DNA of 64,000 nt from Kribbella steppae. Its GTDB lineage: Bacteria; Actinomycetota; Actinomycetes; Propionibacteriales; Kribbellaceae. The notes under the pieces are model-generated. The model worked only from the letters and a program-made list of their open reading frames with translations. It did not search any database and was not told the DNA's origin. Positions 52,305 through 62,804 of the stretch are shown piece after piece (positions within the stretch are counted from its first letter, which is position 1; every line of letters starts with the position of its first letter). Location: assembly GCF_004342025.1 (NCBI RefSeq), contig NZ_SLWN01000006.1:62001-126000 (forward strand), read 5' to 3'. The translations under genes were made by a program, and so were the position numbers.

Positions 52305-52954
52305 GGAACCTTCAAGCGGTGTTGTGGGACATGGATGGGACGTTGGTCGACTCCGAGAAGGTCTGGGCAGAGGTGCAGATCGAGCTGCTCGCGTCGCTCG
52401 GTGTCACCTGGACGCTCGACGACTGCATGCTGTTGGTCGGCAGCGATCTGCGGGACGCGGTGAAGGTCTGGATGGCGCGGATCCCCGACGGCGTGATCAC
52501 CGGCGAGGAGCTGGCCGACCGGATGTTCGGCGCCGTGGTCGACGCGCTGCGGCGTGAGGTCGAGTTCCGGCCGGGTGCGGTCGAGCTGCTGCAGGCGTTG
52601 CGCAAGGCCGAAGTGCCCTGCGCTCTGGTCTCGGCGTCGTACCGGGTGATGATCGACGCGGTGCTCACGCATCTGCCGCCGGACCCGTTCGACGTGATCG
52701 TCGCCGGCGACGAGGTGACGCACGGCAAGCCGCATCCCGAGCCGTACCTGACCGCCGCGGCGAAGCTGGGTGTGGACCCGACGCAGTGCGTGGTCATCGA
52801 GGACTCGAACACCGGAACCGACGCCGGTACGGCGGCGGGCGCCTACGTAGTCGCCGTACCGCAATGGGTGACGATCCCGGAGGCGCCCCGCCGGCTTGTG
52901 GTCGACTCACTCGAGCCGCTCACTCCGGAGTCACTGAGCGACTTGCTCCGCTGA
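52301..52954 (+). CDS. HAD-superfamily hydrolase (beta-phosphoglucomutase-like, subfamily IA)
   Basis: A 217-residue phosphatase from ATG 52301, overlapping the metH stop (ATGA). Motif I is DMDGTLVDSE (nucleophile Asp), motif II is ALVSASYRVM with the Ser, motif III a Lys in THGKPHPEP, and motif IV the acidic pair VVIEDSNTG. A cap domain lies between motifs I and II. The family removes phosphate from small molecules. In several actinobacteria a HAD gene follows metH, so the substrate could lie in one-carbon or cofactor metabolism. Coupling to metH is clear, the substrate unknown. Confidence 0.88.
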   Translation: MRNLQAVLWDMDGTLVDSEKVWAEVQIELLASLGVTWTLDDCMLLVGSDLRDAVKVWMARIPDGVITGEELADRMFGAVVDALRREVEFRPGAVELLQALRKAEVPCALVSASYRVMIDAVLTHLPPDPFDVIVAGDEVTHGKPHPEPYLTAAAKLGVDPTQCVVIEDSNTGTDAGTAAGAYVVAVPQWVTIPEAPRRLVVDSLEPLTPESLSDLLR

Positions 52955-52978
52955 AGCAGTACCGTCACTTGATGCCGG

Positions 52979-53143
52979 AGTGTCCCGTGGCGACGATTGC
53001 TTGACGCTGGCGGCACCCAGGCACGCACCTCGCGGCGCGTGAGAAGCGTCCACGATGAAACCCGCATCGAGGACACTTCTCACGCTTGCGATGCACGCAC
53101 CTGGACACCGCCAGCATTCAAGCAATCGTCACCACGGGACACT
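52979..53143 (-). repeat. 165-bp near-perfect inverted repeat (two 77-bp arms, 11-bp loop)
   Basis: The left arm (52979-53055) and right arm (53067-53143) are inverted copies that match at about 80 percent of positions. The outermost 12 bp (AGTGTCCCGTGG) are identical, as are GACGATTGCTTGA and GCGTGAGAAG further in. The arms differ mainly by transitions, and ten of about twelve of these would become G-U pairs in a minus-strand transcript, while in the plus-strand transcript they would be A-C mismatches. This suggests a folded RNA made from the minus strand, or a mobile palindromic element. There is no gene inside. Confidence 0.8.
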
Positions 53144-53181
53144 TGGGGCGTTGTTTGGGTATCGGGCTGGGGAAGGGTGAG

Positions 53182-54744
53182 ATGGTGATCGTGTCGTGGG
53201 GCCGGGTGGCGGTGACGGCCGCGCTCGTGCTGGCGTTGGCCGCTTGTGGCGAGCCGGACGACAACGCGCCGCACCAGGGCAGCGAGACGCCGAAGGCGAT
53301 GACGGTGCGGGTCGTGACGACCGACACGATCAGCTCGCTGGACCCGGCCGGGCCGTACGACGCCGGCTCGCGGACGGTCCAGGCGAACCTGTACCAGACG
53401 CTGCTCACGATCATGCCCGGCAAACCCACCCCGGTGCCGGACGCCGCGGACTGCCAGTTCGACTCGCCGACGACGTACACCTGCAGCCTGAAGGAAGGGC
53501 TGACGTTCCCGAACGGGCACGAGTTGACGTCGTCGGACGTGAAGTTCAGCTTCGAGCGGATGCTGCGGCTGAGGACCCCGAACGGGCCGGCCGCGCTGTT
53601 CACCTCGGTGACCTCGGTGAGTACGCCGGACGACCTCACCGCCGTGTTCAATCTGAGGCGCCCGGACGCCCGGCTGCCGTACCTGCTGACCACGACCGCC
53701 GGCTCGATCGTCGACCAGGAGTTCTACCCGCCGAACAAGCTGCTCGATACCAAGGCGATGGGCAGCGGCCCTTACCAGTTGTCGGCGTACAAGCCGGGTA
53801 ACGCGATCACGCTGGCCCGCTTCGACGGGTACAAGGGGCCGCGCGGGTCGCGGAACGACGGGATCGAGATCACCCTGCTGAAGGACTCGACCGCGCTCTA
53901 CCAGGCGATCACCACCGGCAAGGCGGACCTGGCGTTCCACGGCTTCGGCCCGAGCATGCTGGACAAGCTGCGGAAGTCCGATCAGGTGCAGGTGGTCGAG
54001 TCCGACTACGCCGCGATCCGGTTCTTCGCGTTCCAGATGAAGTCGCTGACCGCGCGCAAACCCGCCGTCCGCCGGGCCGTCGCGCAGCTGATCGACCGCC
54101 CGGCGATCGTGAAGAAGGCGTACGGCGACCACGTGACACCGCTGTACTCGGTCGTCCCACCCGGGTTCGGCGGGCAGGCCGACGCGTTCAAGACGGAGTA
54201 CCAGGAGCCCAGCAAGGTCGCGGCCGCCGCGATCCTCAAGCAGGCGGGTATCGCCGTACCGGTGCCGCTGACCGTCGGCTGGACGCCGGTGGAGTACGGC
54301 ACCGGCGCGAAAAACGAGGTGCTCGAGCTCAAGCGGCAGCTGGAGGCGTCGGGCTTGTTCAAGGTGACCCTGCGGAGCGCCGAGTGGCCGCAGTACCAGC
54401 AGGCCACCCGGGCCGGGGCGTACGACCTCTACCACGGGGGCTGGATCCCGGAGTACCCGGACGCGGACGACTACCTGGCGCCGTTCGTCCGGACCGGTGC
54501 CGTGTTCAACAACGGCTACCGGTCGGCGGCTGCCGCCGCGTTGCTGGACCAGGAGACGACCGAGCAGAACGGGCTGGAACGCGACGAACTGCTGGGTCAG
54601 CTACAGGGAGTGATCGCCACCGACGCCCCGGTGATCCCGAGCTGGCAGGGACGCTTCACAGTGGTCGCCGGGAAGAACCTGGAGAACGTCGCGACGGCGC
54701 TGAATCCGCTGTCGTTCCTGTACCTGTCCGGACTCCGTCTGTAG
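53182..54744 (+). CDS. ABC transporter extracellular solute-binding lipoprotein, family 5
   Basis: A 520-residue lipoprotein from ATG 53182, with GGGGAAGGGTGAG upstream. The signal ends in lipobox ALAAC. The mature part has the family 5 order: ISSLDPAGPYDAGSRTVQAN, LKEGLTFPNGHELTSSDVKF, GSGPYQLSAYKPG, AIRFFAFQMKSLTARKPAVR and LYHGGWIPEYPDADDYLAPF. It binds dipeptides or oligopeptides at the outer face. It stands 240 nt before the permease gene, so it probably belongs to the transport region but has its own promoter. It is the first of two binding proteins in the region. The exact peptide is unknown. Confidence 0.88.
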   Translation: MVIVSWGRVAVTAALVLALAACGEPDDNAPHQGSETPKAMTVRVVTTDTISSLDPAGPYDAGSRTVQANLYQTLLTIMPGKPTPVPDAADCQFDSPTTYTCSLKEGLTFPNGHELTSSDVKFSFERMLRLRTPNGPAALFTSVTSVSTPDDLTAVFNLRRPDARLPYLLTTTAGSIVDQEFYPPNKLLDTKAMGSGPYQLSAYKPGNAITLARFDGYKGPRGSRNDGIEITLLKDSTALYQAITTGKADLAFHGFGPSMLDKLRKSDQVQVVESDYAAIRFFAFQMKSLTARKPAVRRAVAQLIDRPAIVKKAYGDHVTPLYSVVPPGFGGQADAFKTEYQEPSKVAAAAILKQAGIAVPVPLTVGWTPVEYGTGAKNEVLELKRQLEASGLFKVTLRSAEWPQYQQATRAGAYDLYHGGWIPEYPDADDYLAPFVRTGAVFNNGYRSAAAAALLDQETTEQNGLERDELLGQLQGVIATDAPVIPSWQGRFTVVAGKNLENVATALNPLSFLYLSGLRL

Positions 54745-54984
54745 TTACCGGCGTGACACAAATATGCCATGACAGTAACGGTTGGCGAAGCGCTGGCGAC
54801 CCTGGGTACTGCGGCGTGGTTTACTGCCGAATGTCCACGATACGGGACGATTTCCTCCCGGTCACGATCGGGCAACGCAGCACTTTCCGCGTTTGACTCC
54901 GGCGTGTAATGGCGGCAGGTTAAGGCGGCAGCCGTACCGGATTTCGTTCCGGTTCAACAGAATGAGGCAGGGGGAACCCACCGC

Positions 54985-55977
54985 GTGACAGTTCCACTCG
55001 ATGTCGAGCCGGGATCGTCGGCAGCTGAGCCGGAGGCCGTAGTCGCAGGCGTCGGCAAGATCGAAGGCCGGTCGCTGTGGCAGATCTCCTGGATCCGGCT
55101 GAAGCGGGACAAGGTCGCCATCGCCGGCGGCTTCTTCGTCGTCTTCCTCATCCTGGTCGCGATCTTCGCGCCGCTGATCTGCAAGCTCGTCGGCGTCACG
55201 CCGAACGACTTCCACCAGGACCTGGTCGACCCGTCGCTGCAGACGCCGATCGGGAAGTGGAACGGAATCAGCTGGGACCACCCGTTCGGGGTCGAGCCGG
55301 TGAACGGCCGCGACATCTTCGCCCGGATCGTGTACGGCGCCCGGATCTCGCTGCTGATCGCGTTCCTGGCCACCCTGCTGTCGGTCGTGATCGGCACCGT
55401 GGCGGGGATCGTCGCCGGTTACTTCGGCGGCTGGGTGGACACGCTGATCAGCCGCCTGATGGACATCTTCCTGGCCTTCCCGCTGGTGCTGTTCGCGCTG
55501 GCGCTGGTCGGCGCGCTGCCGGACAGGATGCTCGGGCTGACCGGTAACCCGCTGCGGGTGGCGCTGATCGTCTTCATCATCGGCTTCTTCAGCTGGCCCT
55601 ACATCGGCCGGATCATCCGCGGCCAGACGCTGTCGCTGCGGGAGCGGGAATTCGTCGACGCGGCCCGCAGCCTCGGCGCGCGGCGCCCGTACATCCTGTT
55701 CACCGAGCTGCTGCCGAACCTGATCGCGCCGATCCTGGTGTACGCGACCCTGCTGATCCCGACCAACGTGCTGTTCGAGGCGGGTCTGTCGTACCTGGGC
55801 GTCGGCGTCCGGCCGCCGGCGGCCAGCTGGGGCGACATGCTGTCGATCGCGGCGAACTGGTACCAGGTCGAGCCGCTCTACATGGTTCCGCCCGGATTGG
55901 CCATCTTCGTCACGGTGCTGGCCTTCAACCTGTTCGGCGACGGGCTACGGGACGCCCTCGATCCCCGCTCGCGATAG
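54985..55977 (+). CDS. ABC transporter permease, DppC/OppC type
   Basis: A 330-residue permease from GTG 54985, with AGGGGGAA about 8 nt upstream. A cytoplasmic N-terminus with WIRLKRDKVAIAGGFFVV (the OppC-N segment) leads into helix 1. An extracytoplasmic part contains HPFGVEPVNGRDIFARIVYG, typical of DppC. The coupling EAA loop is EFVDAARSLGARRPYILFTE, and the end is LFGDGLRDALDPR. It pairs with the DppB-type permease encoded further downstream. The order in the operon is C-A-B-D-F instead of the usual A-B-C-D-F. The upstream gap carries a TTGACT element at 54893 that could be a -35 box. Confidence 0.9.
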   Translation: MTVPLDVEPGSSAAEPEAVVAGVGKIEGRSLWQISWIRLKRDKVAIAGGFFVVFLILVAIFAPLICKLVGVTPNDFHQDLVDPSLQTPIGKWNGISWDHPFGVEPVNGRDIFARIVYGARISLLIAFLATLLSVVIGTVAGIVAGYFGGWVDTLISRLMDIFLAFPLVLFALALVGALPDRMLGLTGNPLRVALIVFIIGFFSWPYIGRIIRGQTLSLREREFVDAARSLGARRPYILFTELLPNLIAPILVYATLLIPTNVLFEAGLSYLGVGVRPPAASWGDMLSIAANWYQVEPLYMVPPGLAIFVTVLAFNLFGDGLRDALDPRSR

Positions 55978-56032
55978 GTCTTCTCTCCAACCAGGGAGCC
56001 TGGCTCTCACAAAAAAAGGGGTGCAACAACAG

Positions 56033-57805
56033 ATGAGATGGAATCGCATCACGACGGCAACAGCCGTCAGTGCGGCCGTCGCCTTGAGCCTGGTGGCTTG
56101 TGGGGGCGGTGACGGCGGCTCCGAAGATTCGGGCGGCGGCACAAACGCGACGACGGCCGAGTACGACGCGGCCGTCAAGGGCATCTACAACCCGAGCGAC
56201 AAAAAGGGTGGCACGCTCCGGATGGCCATCACCGAGAACTGGGACTCCCAGGATCCCGGTGACACCTACTACGGCCTGTCCTGGAACCTGGTGCGCAACT
56301 ACGTCCGGCCGCTGATGGTGTTCAAGTCTGCTCCCGGCAAGGAGGGTGCGGAGGTCGTTCCGGACCTCGCCGAGGCCGCCGGTGTGCCGAGCAACGACGC
56401 CAAGACGTGGACCTACAAGATCCGCAAGGGCGTCAAGTTCGAGGACGGCACCGAGGTCAAGGCCAAGGACGTCAAGTACGCCGTCGCCCGCTCCCTGGAC
56501 AAGGCGACCCTGCCGAGCGGTCCGACGTACTTCAACGACTTCCTGCTGGACGTGCCGAAGGGCTACAGCGTCTACAAAGACCCGACGCTGGCCGGTGTCG
56601 CCAAGGCGATCCAGACCCCGGACGACTACACCATCGTCTTCAACCTGAACCAGCCGTTCTCCGGCTTCGACTACTTCGCCCAGCTGCCGGCCACCGCGCC
56701 GGTGCCGCAGGCCAAGGACAACGGTGCGAAGTACAAGCTGCACCCGATCTCGACCGGCCCCTACAAGTTCGAGAGCAACGACCCGAACAAGGGCATGGCG
56801 CTGATCCGCAACGATCAGTACGACCCGGCCACCGACCCGAACTCGGGCCGCAAGGCGCTGCCGGACAAGATCACCGTCGCGTTCAACGTGAACGGCCCCG
56901 ACATCGACAACCGGCTGCAGGCCGGTGACCTCGACGTCGACATCGCCGGCACCGGTGTGCTCGCGGAGACCCAGGCCAAGATCCTGGCGAACCCGCAGCT
57001 GAAGTCCCACGCCGACAACGTTCCGGCCCCGCGACTGAACTTCACCGTGTTCAACAGCGAGGTCAAGCCGCTGGACAACGTCGACTGCCGCAAGGCGATC
57101 CTGTACGCCGCCGACCACGAGGGTTACCAGCGCGCGTACGGCGGACCGATCGGTGGCGACATCGCCACGAACCTGATGCCGCCGCTCGTCACCGGCGCGC
57201 AGAAGTTCGACGACTACGGCTTCGAGCAGGACAAGAACGGCAACGTGGACAAGGCCAAGGAAGCCCTGACGGCGTGCGGTATGCCGACCGGCTTCAGCAC
57301 CAACATCGCCTACCGGGCGGACCGGCCGAAGGAGAAGGCGGTCGCGGAGTCGCTGCAGCAGTCGCTGAAGCGGGTCGGCATCAACCTGACCCCGAAGGGC
57401 TTCCCGACCGGTGACTACACCAAGCTGTACGCCGGCAAGCCGGACTACGCGAAGGCCAACGGCCTGGGCATGATCGTCTACAGCTGGGGTGCGGACTGGC
57501 CGGACGGCTTCGGCTTCCTGAGCCAGATCGTGGACAGCCGCGTCATCCGGGCCACCGGTGGTAACACCAACCTGGGTGTCCGGATCCCCGAGGTCGACCA
57601 GCTGATCGACCAGGCGCTGAAGGAGACCGACAAGGCGGCCCGCGAGAAGCTGTGGGTCGACGTCGACAAGAAGGTCATGGAGCAGGCCGCCGTACTGCCG
57701 GGCATCTGGGCCAAGGGCCTGCTGTACCGTCCGGACACGCTGGCCAACGTGTACGTGAGCGACAGCCAGAACATGTACGACTACGCAGGTATCGGACTGA
57801 AGTAG
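56033..57805 (+). CDS. ABC transporter extracellular solute-binding lipoprotein, family 5 (second copy)
   Basis: A 590-residue lipoprotein. I chose ATG 56033 (MRWNRITTATAVSAAVALSL); GTG 56021 just after AAAGGGG is an alternative. The lipobox is LVAC. Typical landmarks are KKGGTLRMAITENWDSQDPG, YKIRKGVKFEDGTEVKAKDV, STGPYKFESNDPNKGMALIR and LGMIVYSWGADWPDGFGFLS. It is not a recent copy of the upstream binding protein; sequence similarity is confined to the family landmarks. It lies between the two permease genes and, with 110 nt and a perfect hairpin following it, is probably made in excess over the permeases. Confidence 0.9.
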   Translation: MRWNRITTATAVSAAVALSLVACGGGDGGSEDSGGGTNATTAEYDAAVKGIYNPSDKKGGTLRMAITENWDSQDPGDTYYGLSWNLVRNYVRPLMVFKSAPGKEGAEVVPDLAEAAGVPSNDAKTWTYKIRKGVKFEDGTEVKAKDVKYAVARSLDKATLPSGPTYFNDFLLDVPKGYSVYKDPTLAGVAKAIQTPDDYTIVFNLNQPFSGFDYFAQLPATAPVPQAKDNGAKYKLHPISTGPYKFESNDPNKGMALIRNDQYDPATDPNSGRKALPDKITVAFNVNGPDIDNRLQAGDLDVDIAGTGVLAETQAKILANPQLKSHADNVPAPRLNFTVFNSEVKPLDNVDCRKAILYAADHEGYQRAYGGPIGGDIATNLMPPLVTGAQKFDDYGFEQDKNGNVDKAKEALTACGMPTGFSTNIAYRADRPKEKAVAESLQQSLKRVGINLTPKGFPTGDYTKLYAGKPDYAKANGLGMIVYSWGADWPDGFGFLSQIVDSRVIRATGGNTNLGVRIPEVDQLIDQALKETDKAAREKLWVDVDKKVMEQAAVLPGIWAKGLLYRPDTLANVYVSDSQNMYDYAGIGLK

Positions 57806-57870
57806 TCGACAGCTGATCTGAGCTGCCCTGACCAATCCTGATTCGCCAGCAGAGGTAGGTGAAGGCTGAG

Positions 57871-57903
57871 GGTGGCCGGTGATCCGCAGGATCACCGGCC
57901 ACC
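57871..57903 (+). terminator. Perfect 15-bp stem hairpin between binding-protein and permease genes
   Basis: GGTGGCCGGTGATCC, loop GCA, GGATCACCGGCCACC: perfect 15-bp stem. No U-run follows. It lies 66 bp after the binding protein stop and 12 bp before the permease GTG. It may act as a partial terminator or as a 3' end stabiliser of the binding protein mRNA, and it could reduce permease translation, since the permease has no good ribosome binding site left outside it. Confidence 0.7.
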
Positions 57904-57915
57904 ACGCCGAGCACG

Positions 57916-58925
57916 GTGTTCGCATATCTGGTCCGCCGGGTGATCGGAGCAGTGGTCCTGCTCTTCATCGTCACGGCCGTCACGTTCTCGATCTTCTTCA
58001 TGGTCCCCAAGCTCGCCGGTGCGTCCGCCGACGACCTGGCCTCCCGCTACGTCGGCAAGAGTGCAGGCGCGGAGCAGATCCACGAGACCGCAGTCAGGCT
58101 CGGCTTCACCGACCCCCTCTACGTGCAGTACGGCCGCTTCGTGAAGGGCCTGTTCGTCGGACAGGAGTACAACTACGGTCCGGCGACCGAGCACTGCCCG
58201 GCGCCCTGCTTCGGCTACTCGTTCCTGAACCAGCAGCCGGTCTGGCCGGATCTGGTCGACCGACTACCGGTGACCGCGTCGCTGGCCCTCGGCGCGGCCG
58301 TCATCTGGCTCGTCACCGGGGTTGGCACCGGTATCGTCTCGGCGCTCAAACGCGGCTCGGTGCTGGACCGATCACTCATGGGGGTGGCACTCGCCGGGGT
58401 GTCGCTACCGATCTTCTTCACCGGCCTGCTGTCGCTTTCGATCTTCAGCTACGCCCTCGGGTGGACCGCGCAGGGCGGTACGAACCCGATGGACGCGTCG
58501 AACGTCTTCGAGTGGGCCTACGACCTGATCCTCCCGTGGGTCACTCTCGCGTTCCTGTACGCCGCAGCGTACGCACGGCTCACCCGGGCCGGCATGCTCG
58601 AGACGATGAACGAGGACTTCGTCCGCACCGCCCGGTCCAAGGGCCTGACCGAGCGGGACGTGGTGATGAAGCACGGCCTGCGGTCCGCGCTCACGCCGAT
58701 CCTGACGATCTTCGGTCTCGACCTGGGGCTGTTGCTGGGCGGTGCGATCCTGACCGAGACGACGTTCTCGCTGCCGGGGATCGGTCAGTACGCCGTCATC
58801 GCACTGCGGGCGAACGACCTGCCCAAGGTGCTCGGCGTGACGCTCATCGCCGCGTTCTTCATCGTGCTGGCGAACCTGATCGTCGATGTCCTGTACGCCG
58901 TCGTCGACCCGAGGGTGCGAATCTC

Positions 58926-58929
<4 letters not shown>
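57916..58929 (+). CDS. ABC transporter permease, DppB/OppB type
   Basis: A 337-residue permease from GTG 57916 (MFAYLVRRVIGAVVLLFIVT), the usual start of a DppB protein. The large extracytoplasmic segment between helices 1 and 2 contains RLGFTDPLYVQYGRFVKGLF. The EAA-like loop NEDFVRTARSKGLTERDVVM couples it to the ATPases, and the end IVDVLYAVVDPRVRIS is typical. It forms the pore together with the DppC-type protein. Its start lies directly after a strong hairpin, with no clear Shine-Dalgarno sequence. The stop overlaps the GTG of the DppD gene (GTGA). Confidence 0.9.
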
Positions 58930-60002
<1,073 letters not shown>

Positions 60003-60015
60003 CGGGACGACGACT

Positions 60016-61101
<1,086 letters not shown>

Positions 61102-61173
61102 GCCCCGTCCGCTGAGCCCCGCAGCTGAACAGGTCCTGGACGGGACCGGTTGGTGAGGTTCTAGGGTCGGGGT

Positions 61174-61794
61174 ATGGAAGCGATGCTTGACCACTTGGTG
61201 TTCGCCACGCGTGACCTGGCGGGCGCTGTGGAGCGGTTTGCGGCCGCTACCGGGGTAGAGCCGGCTGAGGGTGGACGGCATGAGGGGCGGGGGACTCGGA
61301 ACTATCTGGTCGGGCTGGGGGCCTCGTCGTACCTCGAGATCATTGGGCCGGATGTGGAGAGGCCGGGGTCGCAGCCGGCGCCGTTCGGGATCGATGAGCT
61401 CGAAGGGGACCGGTTGGTCACCTGGGCGGTTCGGCCGGACAACATCGAGGCCGCGGCAGCAGTGGCCAAGGAGGCCGGGGCGGATCTGGGCCCGATCCTG
61501 CCGATGAGCCGGACGACGCCGACCGGCGAGGTGCTGAGCTGGCGGCTGGCGGCGAAGCATCCGGCGCCGTACGACGGGATCGTGCCGTTCCTGATCGATT
61601 GGGGGACGAGCCGGCATCCGGCCGGGTCGGGACTGCCGTCGGTCGAGCTGCTCGAGTTCGGGGCAACGCATCCGCGGCCTGACGAGGTTTCCGCCGTACT
61701 GGAGGCGCTGGAAGTCGCCTTGCCGGTGGTTTCTGGTGCGCCTGGATTGAAGGCCACAGTCGGTGGGCCGGGCGGTACCTACTCGCTGTCTTGA
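61174..61794 (+). CDS. VOC/glyoxalase-like-3 family protein
   Basis: A 206-residue protein from ATG 61174. The start LDHLVFATRDLAGAVERFAA with GTRNYLVGLGASSYLEIIGP fits the glyoxalase-like domain 3 family, in which His in LDH and Glu in YLEII could bind a metal. The second half (VTWAVRPDNIEAAAAVAKEA, SWRLAAKHPAPYDGIVPFLI) repeats the fold. Function unknown. It stands alone, 72 nt after the peptide transporter and about 135 nt before the glycerol operon. Confidence 0.78.
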   Translation: MEAMLDHLVFATRDLAGAVERFAAATGVEPAEGGRHEGRGTRNYLVGLGASSYLEIIGPDVERPGSQPAPFGIDELEGDRLVTWAVRPDNIEAAAAVAKEAGADLGPILPMSRTTPTGEVLSWRLAAKHPAPYDGIVPFLIDWGTSRHPAGSGLPSVELLEFGATHPRPDEVSAVLEALEVALPVVSGAPGLKATVGGPGGTYSLS

Positions 61795-61831
61795 GGTCAC
61801 AGAGTGTCGCAGCCGGGAGGCGGGCACATGG

Positions 61832-61850
61832 CGTTCGACAATGTCGAACG
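61832..61850. promoter_or_regulatory. Perfect 19-bp palindrome upstream of glpF
   Basis: CGTTCGACA-A-TGTCGAACG, perfect dyad with one central base, 79 bp before the glpF ATG. The form GTTCGA...TCGAAC fits operators of IclR-type regulators, and glycerol operons of actinobacteria are commonly under an IclR-type repressor (GylR). The regulator gene is not in this window. Confidence 0.65.
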
Positions 61851-61928
61851 ACGAGCGTTGTGCCGCCTCCCGATCGCTCTTAGATTCCAGCCAGCCGTGG
61901 TCGTCACGGCGTGGAAGGGAGGCTAGGC

Positions 61929-62765
61929 ATGGCTACGACCGAAGCGGTCAAAGCAAGAACCCTCCTGGGGGAGTGTTCCGCCGAGTTCGCCGGAACGTTC
62001 ATCCTGATCCTGTTCGGCGTGGGTGTGGTGGCACAAGTGGTGGCCGGCGGGATCGGGGATCACGACTCGATCGCATGGGCCTGGGGTATCGGTGTGACGA
62101 TGGGCGTGTACGTCTCGGCCCGGGTCAGCGGCGCTCACATCAATCCCGCGGTGACGATCGCCCTGGCGGCCTTCCGCGGGTTCGCCTGGCGAAAGGTGCT
62201 GCCGTACATCGGTGCACAGTTCCTCGGCGCGTTCGCGGCGGCTCTGGTGGTCCGCTGGAACTACTCCGAGGTCCTGCAGAAGTTCGACCCCGGCCTGACC
62301 ATCAAGAGCCAGGGCGTGTTCTCCACCCTGCCGGGCAACGGCTCGGTGGAGCTCGGGGTCGGCATGTGGGGTGGATTCCTGGACCAGATCATCGGTACGG
62401 CGATCCTCATGATGGTCATCCTGGCCATCGTCGACCTGCGCAACACCGCTCCCATGGCGAACCTCGGCCCGTTCATCATCGGCCTGCTGGTCGTCGGGAT
62501 CGGGATGGCCTGGGGAACTCTGGCGGGGTACGCGATCAACCCGGCGCGTGACTTCGGGCCGCGGCTCGCGTCCTACCTGACCGGCTACGGGGGAGCATTC
62601 AAGGACCAGTTCGGTGATCCCTATTTCTGGGTCCCGATCGTGGGACCGATCATCGGGGCGCTCATCGGCGCGCTCCTCTACGACCTGCTGGTCGGCCGGA
62701 ACCTGCCGGTCAGTGACGAGGACGAGGAGCCGGGCCGGGTACCCGAGGAGGAGACGACAGCATGA
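61929..62765 (+). CDS. glpF: Glycerol uptake facilitator / aquaglyceroporin (MIP family)
   Basis: A 278-residue channel from ATG 61929, with GGAAGGGAGGC upstream. Both pore motifs are present: HINPAVTIAL (first NPA) and YAINPARDFGPR (second NPA followed by D and R, the pattern of glycerol facilitators). Six membrane helices are seen, with a short acidic tail (SDEDEEPGRVPEEETTA). It lets glycerol diffuse in and lies 39 nt before glpK on the same strand. A perfect 19-bp palindrome upstream is the likely operator. High confidence. Confidence 0.92.
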   Translation: MATTEAVKARTLLGECSAEFAGTFILILFGVGVVAQVVAGGIGDHDSIAWAWGIGVTMGVYVSARVSGAHINPAVTIALAAFRGFAWRKVLPYIGAQFLGAFAAALVVRWNYSEVLQKFDPGLTIKSQGVFSTLPGNGSVELGVGMWGGFLDQIIGTAILMMVILAIVDLRNTAPMANLGPFIIGLLVVGIGMAWGTLAGYAINPARDFGPRLASYLTGYGGAFKDQFGDPYFWVPIVGPIIGALIGALLYDLLVGRNLPVSDEDEEPGRVPEEETTA

Positions 62766-62804
62766 TCCACCGCACCACAGCGCAGTGTGAGGAGAGGACT
62801 TTCC

